Positions 59,689-64,000 of a stretch of DNA of 64,000 nt are shown in pieces. The DNA is from CAVSEK01 sp963726975. Its GTDB lineage: Bacteria; Actinomycetota; Actinomycetes; Mycobacteriales; SCTD01. The notes beneath the pieces are model-generated. The model had not been told where the DNA came from and made no database searches. It was given only the letters and a program-made list of their open reading frames with translations. Each line of letters begins with the position of its first letter. The first letter of the stretch is position 1. The translations under genes were made by a program, and so were the position numbers. Location of the stretch: positions 248,001 to 312,000 of the forward strand of contig CAVSEK010000001.1 in the NCBI GenBank assembly GCA_963726975.1, written 5' to 3'.

Positions 59689-61425
59689 TCAGCCGCACAG
59701 TCGTGCCGGGCACCCCGCGGCGGCCTGCGCCGGCCACCACTGCGGCCCGCCCTGCGCGGCCAGCAGGAGCACCCCGGCGACCGCGAGCAGCGCCAGCCCG
59801 AGTCCCGCGGCCGCACCCGGCGACGGAGCCGCAGCCGCCGCGAGCCCGCCCACCGCGTCCCGCGACGACCCGAAGCGGCGCCGCGACAGCGTCACCAGCA
59901 CCCCCGCCACGACCGCCACGGCCGCGCCCGGTCCGGGTCCGGCGGCCTGGGCCACCAGCCACCCCGGCAGCGCGGCCGCGACGGCGACGAGCGGCAGGCC
60001 GAGCAGCAGGTCGAGCGCGGCGCCGAGGGCGCGCCAGGGCAGGCCGAGCACGCGGACCACCGGGTCGCGCCGCCGCGGTCCGCGCCGGGCGACGGTGCGG
60101 GCGGAGTGCGCCGCGTCCCGGGCGCCGGTCTGCAGGACCAGCAGCCCCAGCACCGCCAGCCCGCCGACCGCCAGCGGCAGGACCAGGGTGGCCGCCGCGA
60201 GCAGGGCGACGGCCGGCGCGAGGACGACGGCGCGCTGCAGGTGCCCCGGCCGGCGCACGGTCGGCGCGGGCAGCGGCGGGTCGGCGAGCAGCGGCGGGTC
60301 GAGCGGCGGGGCCGCGAGCGGCGGGCCGCCGCGGCGGCGGCGCCGCGCCGCGACCGGCGGGGCCGCCTGCGTCCGCTCCCCGACCGGCGGCAGCACCTGC
60401 GTCCGCTCCCCCACCGGCGGCAGCACCCGCGTCCCGTCCCCGACGGGCTCCCGAGCGAGCGGCACCGTCCCGCCCCGCACCTCCCGCCGGAGCACCTCCG
60501 TGACCTCGGCGCCGAGGTCGCCGAGCACCGACGTGACCCCGTCGCCCAGCACGTCGGCGACCTCCGGCGGCCGCAGCCCGGCCGGCTGGGGACCGGAGGA
60601 CACGCCGACGAGGTCCCGCGACGGCAGCCCGGCCAGCGCCGAGACGACCTCGGCGACCGCCGGCCGCGCGGCGGCGTCCTTGGCGAGCCCCCGCCGCACC
60701 AGGTCGGCGACCTCCGCCGGGAGCCCGTCGAGGTCGGGCGGGGCGTGCACGACCCGGTACAGGACCGCGTCGCTGCGTCCGGTGCCGTACGGCGGGCGGC
60801 CCGTCCCGGCGAGCGCGACCGTCGCCGCCCAGGCGTGCACGTCGGCGGCCGGGCCGCAGCCGGTGCCCAGCACCTGCTCGGGCGCGAGGTAGCCCGCGGT
60901 GCCCATGACGAGCCCCGTGCGGGTCAGCGCCGTGACGTCGGCGACGAGGGCGAGCCCGAGGTCGATGACGTACGGCTCCCCGTCGACGAGCAGGACGTTG
61001 CCCGGGGTGAGGTCGCGGTGGACGACCCCGGCGGCGTGCAGCGCCTGCAGCCCGCGGGCCACGCCGAGGGCGACCCGCAGCAGCGCCGCGGGGTCCAGCG
61101 GCCCGCCGTCGGCGACGACCTCGTCGAGCCGCCGCCCCGGCACGAAGCGGGTGACGATCCACGGCGTGGCCGCCTCGGCGTCGCCGTCGAGCACCTCGAC
61201 GAGGTGCGGCCCGCGCACCCGCCGCAGCACCTCCAGCTCCTGCCGGAAGCGCCGCCGCCCGTCGGCGTCGGCCGGCCCGTCGCGCAGCACCTTGACCGCG
61301 ACCGCCCGCTCGTCGGGCGTCAGCCCGAGGAAGACGGTGCCCATCCCGCCCTGGCCGAGGCGCCCGAGCACCCGGTGCGGCCCGACGGCGGTCGGGTCGC
61401 CGGGCGCGAGCGGCTGCACGGGCAC
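59689..61425 (-). CDS. transmembrane Ser/Thr protein kinase without PASTA domains
   Basis: A 578-aa Hanks-type kinase. Kinase domain about 17-275: Gly loop GQGGMG (24-29), catalytic Lys45 in VAVKVL, catalytic loop HRDLTPGN (136-143, with Thr where most bacterial kinases have Lys), metal motif DLGLA (D155, in place of DFG) and GTAGYLAPEQ. A juxtamembrane linker with repeated VLPPVGERTQ phrases follows, then about five hydrophobic segments (LAPAVALLAAATLVLPLAVGGLAVLGLLVL; LPLVAVAAALPGWLVAQA; LALLAVAGVLLLAAQ). No PASTA or other extracellular sensor domain. Targets unknown. GTG 61425 used. The DLT and DLG changes do not remove catalytic residues, so activity is likely. Confidence 0.9.
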   Translation of the reverse strand: MPVQPLAPGDPTAVGPHRVLGRLGQGGMGTVFLGLTPDERAVAVKVLRDGPADADGRRRFRQELEVLRRVRGPHLVEVLDGDAEAATPWIVTRFVPGRRLDEVVADGGPLDPAALLRVALGVARGLQALHAAGVVHRDLTPGNVLLVDGEPYVIDLGLALVADVTALTRTGLVMGTAGYLAPEQVLGTGCGPAADVHAWAATVALAGTGRPPYGTGRSDAVLYRVVHAPPDLDGLPAEVADLVRRGLAKDAAARPAVAEVVSALAGLPSRDLVGVSSGPQPAGLRPPEVADVLGDGVTSVLGDLGAEVTEVLRREVRGGTVPLAREPVGDGTRVLPPVGERTQVLPPVGERTQAAPPVAARRRRRGGPPLAAPPLDPPLLADPPLPAPTVRRPGHLQRAVVLAPAVALLAAATLVLPLAVGGLAVLGLLVLQTGARDAAHSARTVARRGPRRRDPVVRVLGLPWRALGAALDLLLGLPLVAVAAALPGWLVAQAAGPGPGAAVAVVAGVLVTLSRRRFGSSRDAVGGLAAAAAPSPGAAAGLGLALLAVAGVLLLAAQGGPQWWPAQAAAGCPARLCG

Positions 61426-61461
61426 CCGCCGAGTGTGCCCGACCCGGCGGCCGGGCGGGCC

Positions 61462-62396
61462 TCAGTGCGCCCGGTGGTCCTGCACGGTCATCCGCGGCCC
61501 GAAGCGGGGCTTGCGCGCTCCCGCGGCCCCGAGCAGCCGCACGACGCGGTAGCGGTGCGGCCGCCACGGCTCCAGCAGCTCGACCATCCCGTCGTCGTCG
61601 ACCGGCCGGCCGAGCAGCGCCCAGCCGACGGCGGCCGCGAGGTGGTAGTCGCCGACGCTGAGCGCGTCGGCGTCGCCGAGCGCCCGCTGGGCGACCTCCG
61701 CCACCGTCCAGACGCCGATGCCGGGCACGGCGCGCAGCCGCCGGGCCGCGTCGTCCGGCGTCATCCCGACCGCCTCCTCGAGGCGCCCGGCGACCCGGGC
61801 GGCCTCGCAGACGGTCCGCGCCCGCTTGGGGTCGACGCCGGCCCGGTGCCAGTCCCACGACGGCACGCGCCGCCACACGTCGGCGGGCGGCGGCACGCGC
61901 ATCCCGTCGGGCGCCGGCCCGGGCGCGGGCGTGCCGTGCCGCAGCACCAGCCACCGCCAGGCCGCGAACGCCTCCTTGCCGGTGACCTTCTGCTCGAGCA
62001 CGGCGGGCACGAGCGCCTCGAGCACCCGGCCGGACCGCGGCACGCGCAGCCCCGGGCAGCGCCGGTGCGCGTCGGCGAGCGCGGGCGCCGCGGGTCGAAG
62101 TCGTCGGCGGCGTCGCGACCGCCGAGCAGGTCGGGCAGCCCGGCGACGACGCGCTGCGCACCCGGGCCCCACGCCGCGCAGGCGACCTCGTGCAGCCCGC
62201 GGCCCTCCAGGCGGTACGTCGCGGGCCCGTCCGCCGTCCAGGTGGTCCGCCACAGCGCGCCGTCGGCCGCGGTCCGGTGCGTCGGGTCGCCGGCACCGCG
62301 GCGCATCGGCGACAGGGTCTGGTGCACGTCGACCGGGTGCTGCGGGCGCCAGACGGTCTCGACCGGCGGGGCGGCGACGGGGACGGTCGCGGTCAC
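61462..62396 (-). CDS. HhH-GPD DNA glycosylase-like protein, AlkA type (frameshifted)
   Basis: Restored length about 312 aa. N-terminal AlkA_N-like part (VETVWRPQHPVDVHQTLSPMRRGAGDPTH, ALWRTTWTADGPATYRLEG) and, after one missing C at about 62092 (DDFDP-AAPALADAHRR), the HhH-GPD domain: VLEALVPAVLEQKVTGKEAF, RLRAVPGIGVWTVAEVAQRALGDADALSVGDYHLA. The GIGVWTV hairpin and the following Asp (SVGDYHLA) match the catalytic site of AlkA-type 3-methyladenine glycosylases. Likely removes alkylated bases, though these actinobacterial proteins are often annotated only as DNA-3-methyladenine glycosylase 2 family. GTG 62396 overlaps the preceding small gene (GTGA). Confidence 0.87.
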
Positions 62397-62635
62397 CGGC
62401 GCCGGTGCCGCACCCAGGCCACCGCGAGCGCGGCGCCGTACGCGGCGTTGGGCAGGGCGGCCGGCGTGCGGTCCCGGGCGAGCCACCCGGCGACGATCAT
62501 GACCACCCCGGCCTCGTGCACCGCGAACAGCCGCGCGTCGCGGGCGTGCCACATCCGCTTGAACAGCGACGGGGAGACCACGAAGGGCGTCGCGACCGCG
62601 TAGCCGGCCAGGCCGACGACGTCCGTGGCCCTCAC
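62393..62635 (-). CDS. small membrane protein of unknown function
   Basis: An 80-aa protein with two hydrophobic segments (VVGLAGYAVATPFVV and VVMIVAGWLARD / AAYGAALAVAWV) and the phrase SPSLFKRMWHARDARLFAVHEAGVV between them. I do not recognise the family. It overlaps manC upstream and the glycosylase downstream by 4 bp each (GTGA), so the group glycosyltransferase-manC-this gene-glycosylase is read as one coupled operon. Function unknown. Confidence 0.75.
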   Translation of the reverse strand: MRATDVVGLAGYAVATPFVVSPSLFKRMWHARDARLFAVHEAGVVMIVAGWLARDRTPAALPNAAYGAALAVAWVRHRRR

Positions 62636-63686
62636 GCCAGGTCCGGTGCGGTCGCGGCGACCCGGGCCTGCAGGTCCTTGACCCGCTGCGCCTGGTCGGC
62701 CGGGACCACCAGCGTCGCCTGCGGTGTGTGGACCACGACCAGACCCTCGCACCCGACGAGCGTGACGAGGTGGTCGGGGTCGGAGGAGGTCGACGACGCA
62801 GTCGCTGCTGCTCGAGCAGCACCGACCGGGCGGCGACCGCGTTGCCGTCGTCGTCGCGGCCGAGGGCGTCGCCGTACGCCGGCCAGGAGCCCACGTCGAG
62901 CCAGCGGGTCGCCAGCGGGAGGGCCGCCACGGTGAACTGCTCCGCCGCGGACGCCGGCTCCATGACGCCGTAGTCGACCGACAGCTTGCCCAGGGCGTCC
63001 CAGGCCCCGCGGTCGCCGGCGACGACCCGGTCGACGACCTCGGCGGTCTCCGGCGCGAAGGCCCGCACCGCCGCCAGCAGCGTCGCGGCCCGCCAGACGA
63101 ACATCCCGGAGTTCCACAGCGCGCCCTCGGCGACGAACCGCTCGGCCGTCGCGAGGTCGGGCTTCTCCCGGAACCGCGCGACCTCGCGGGCGTCACCGGA
63201 CAGGGTCTCGCCGAGCTCGAGGTAGCCGAAGCCGGTGGCGGGCGCGTCCGGCACGACGCCGAAGGTGACGAGCACGTCGGCCCGGTCCTCGGCGAGCGCG
63301 AAGCCCTGCGCGAGCGTCGCGGCGAAGTCGGCGACCGGCTCGATGAGGTGGTCGGCGGTGAGGACCGCGACGACGGCGTCCGGGTCGTGCGCGGCGATCG
63401 TCGCGCAGCCCAGCGCGACGGCGGGCAGGGTGTCGCGGCCGGAGGGCTCGACGACCAGCCGGTCCGGGTGCAGCCCGGGGACGGCCGCCACCGCGCCGCG
63501 CAGCGCCTCGCCGGCGCCGAGCCAGACCTGCTCGGCCGGGACGACCGCGGTCGCCCGCTCGACGGCGATCTCCAGCAGCGAGCGGCCCTGCAGCAGCGGC
63601 ACGAGCTGCTTCGGCAACCCTGCGGTCGAGAACGGCCACAGCCGGGTGCCGGAGCCCCCGGCCAGGACCAGGCAGTGCCGGCTCAT
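62632..63686 (-). CDS. manC: mannose-1-phosphate guanylyltransferase ManC (two frameshifts)
   Basis: Makes GDP-mannose from mannose-1-P and GTP. Restored length about 350 aa. Nucleotidyltransferase core: LVLAGGSGTRLWPFSTAGLPKQLVPLL (about 5-31), VEPSGRDTLPAVALG, VLTADHLIEP, GFGYLELGE, FREKPDLATAERFVAEG, LWNSGMFVWRAATL, SVDYGVME and LDVGSWPAYGDAL. Two extra bases within about 30 bp (near 62801 and 62782) displace the C-terminus, which continues in frame as SDPDHLVTLVGCEGLVVVHTPQATLVV and ends AATAPDLA. ATG 63686 overlaps the glycosyltransferase stop (ATGA). Works with ManB at 38717-40072. Confidence 0.92.
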
Positions 63687-64000
63687 GCGGTCTCCTCGCG
63701 GTCGGGGGCGTCCAGCAGGTCGGCCGAGCGGGTGGGCGCCGCGCCCTCGCCGACCGCCCGCACGCGCAGCGCGACGAGCGCCCGCAGCGCGAGCCCGGCG
63801 CGCAGCACCAGGCGCACCGGCAGCAGAGCGGGCCCGGCGTACTGCCGCGACAGGTAGCGGTAGAGCGAGCGGTGGTGCTCGAGCACCATCGCCCGCGGGG
63901 CGCGGCGCGTGGCGTGGCCGCCGGTGTGCGTGACGACGGCGGACGGCACGTGCACGTTGGCCCAGCCCGCCTCGGCGAGCCGGCGGCACAGGTCCATGTC
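63683..64000 (-). CDS. glycosyltransferase family 2, C-terminal part (5' end outside window)
   Basis: About 105 C-terminal residues are visible: MDLCRRLAEAGWANVHVPSAVVTHTGGHATRRAPRAM then EHHRSLYRYLSRQYAGP and a hydrophobic stretch (LLPVRLVLRAGLALRALVALRV). DMDLCRR, VTHTGGHAT and H-RS-YRYL-R are typical of GT2 rhamnosyltransferase-like enzymes such as WbbL, which commonly precedes manC in actinobacteria. The catalytic DxD part lies beyond the right edge. ATGA overlap with manC shows coupling. Confidence 0.85.
   Translation of the reverse strand, partial: DMDLCRRLAEAGWANVHVPSAVVTHTGGHATRRAPRAMVLEHHRSLYRYLSRQYAGPALLPVRLVLRAGLALRALVALRVRAVGEGAAPTRSADLLDAPDREETA

Noticed and set aside
56771..60892. 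A 1373-codon plus-strand open frame starting with FbiB
   Set aside because: Only its first 170 residues are FbiB; after the frameshift at about 57284 it is nonsense that runs antisense through the HNH and kinase genes.

Overview
The window is 64 kb of very GC-rich DNA (about three quarters G+C by eye) with G/C-ending codons, many GTG starts and several 4-bp ATGA/GTGA gene overlaps. WhiB, MtrAB-LpqB, the fused FO synthase FbiC with FbiA/FbiB (coenzyme F420), DUF3499, DUF5719 and SpoIIM/RDD genes place it on an actinobacterial chromosome. I cannot name genus or family. The backbone follows the conserved secA-mtrAB-sahH-manB-whiB2-fbiAB-manC region of other actinobacteria. I see no rRNA, tRNA, CRISPR array, phage or insertion sequence.

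Layout. 0-5 kb: lipid genes (WS/DGAT acyltransferase, HAD protein, acyl-CoA dehydrogenase), then a SAF-domain/CpaE-like ATPase pair and a small HTH regulator. 5-19 kb: LysM protein, secA accessory protein, secA, two acetyltransferases, a NarL-type regulator, hpf, comF, lpqB, mtrB, mtrA (secretion, ribosome hibernation and cell-wall signalling). 19-31 kb: a translationally coupled membrane protein/DUF4129/DUF4350/MoxR/DUF58 operon, an EF-G-like GTPase, a serine hydrolase, a secreted propeller, SpoIIM and RDD. 31-36 kb: alpha/beta hydrolase, adenosylhomocysteinase sahH, MerR regulator, and a second divergent adenosylhomocysteinase coupled to a metallo-beta-lactamase-fold enzyme. 36-46 kb: hotdog protein, CDF transporter, SIS isomerase, Trm112-like protein, manB, DUF3499, DUF5719, a large glycosyltransferase/membrane protein and whiB. 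46-58 kb: a 1276-aa coiled-coil protein, fbiC, a secreted M6 protease, fbiA and fbiB. 58-64 kb: HNH endonuclease, Ser/Thr kinase, HhH-GPD glycosylase, manC and a glycosyltransferase running off the edge.

ManB, the SIS isomerase, ManC and the glycosyltransferases supply and use sugar phosphates and nucleotide sugars for the envelope, which fits next to MtrAB-LpqB, LysM and WhiB. FbiA, FbiB and FbiC together make F420.

Two properties affect every use of this sequence. First, at least 18 single-base frameshifts break otherwise well conserved genes (sahH, lpqB, comF, fbiA, fbiB, manC and others), mostly at or next to G/C runs. I read these as sequence errors and give spans for the restored genes. 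Second, many genes start 6-8 nt after a TANNNT-like box with no ribosome binding site, pointing to leaderless transcription. The best leads for new biology are the adenosylhomocysteinase-like/MBL pair, the giant coiled-coil protein and the GACAC-bearing inverted repeat over the whiB promoter.
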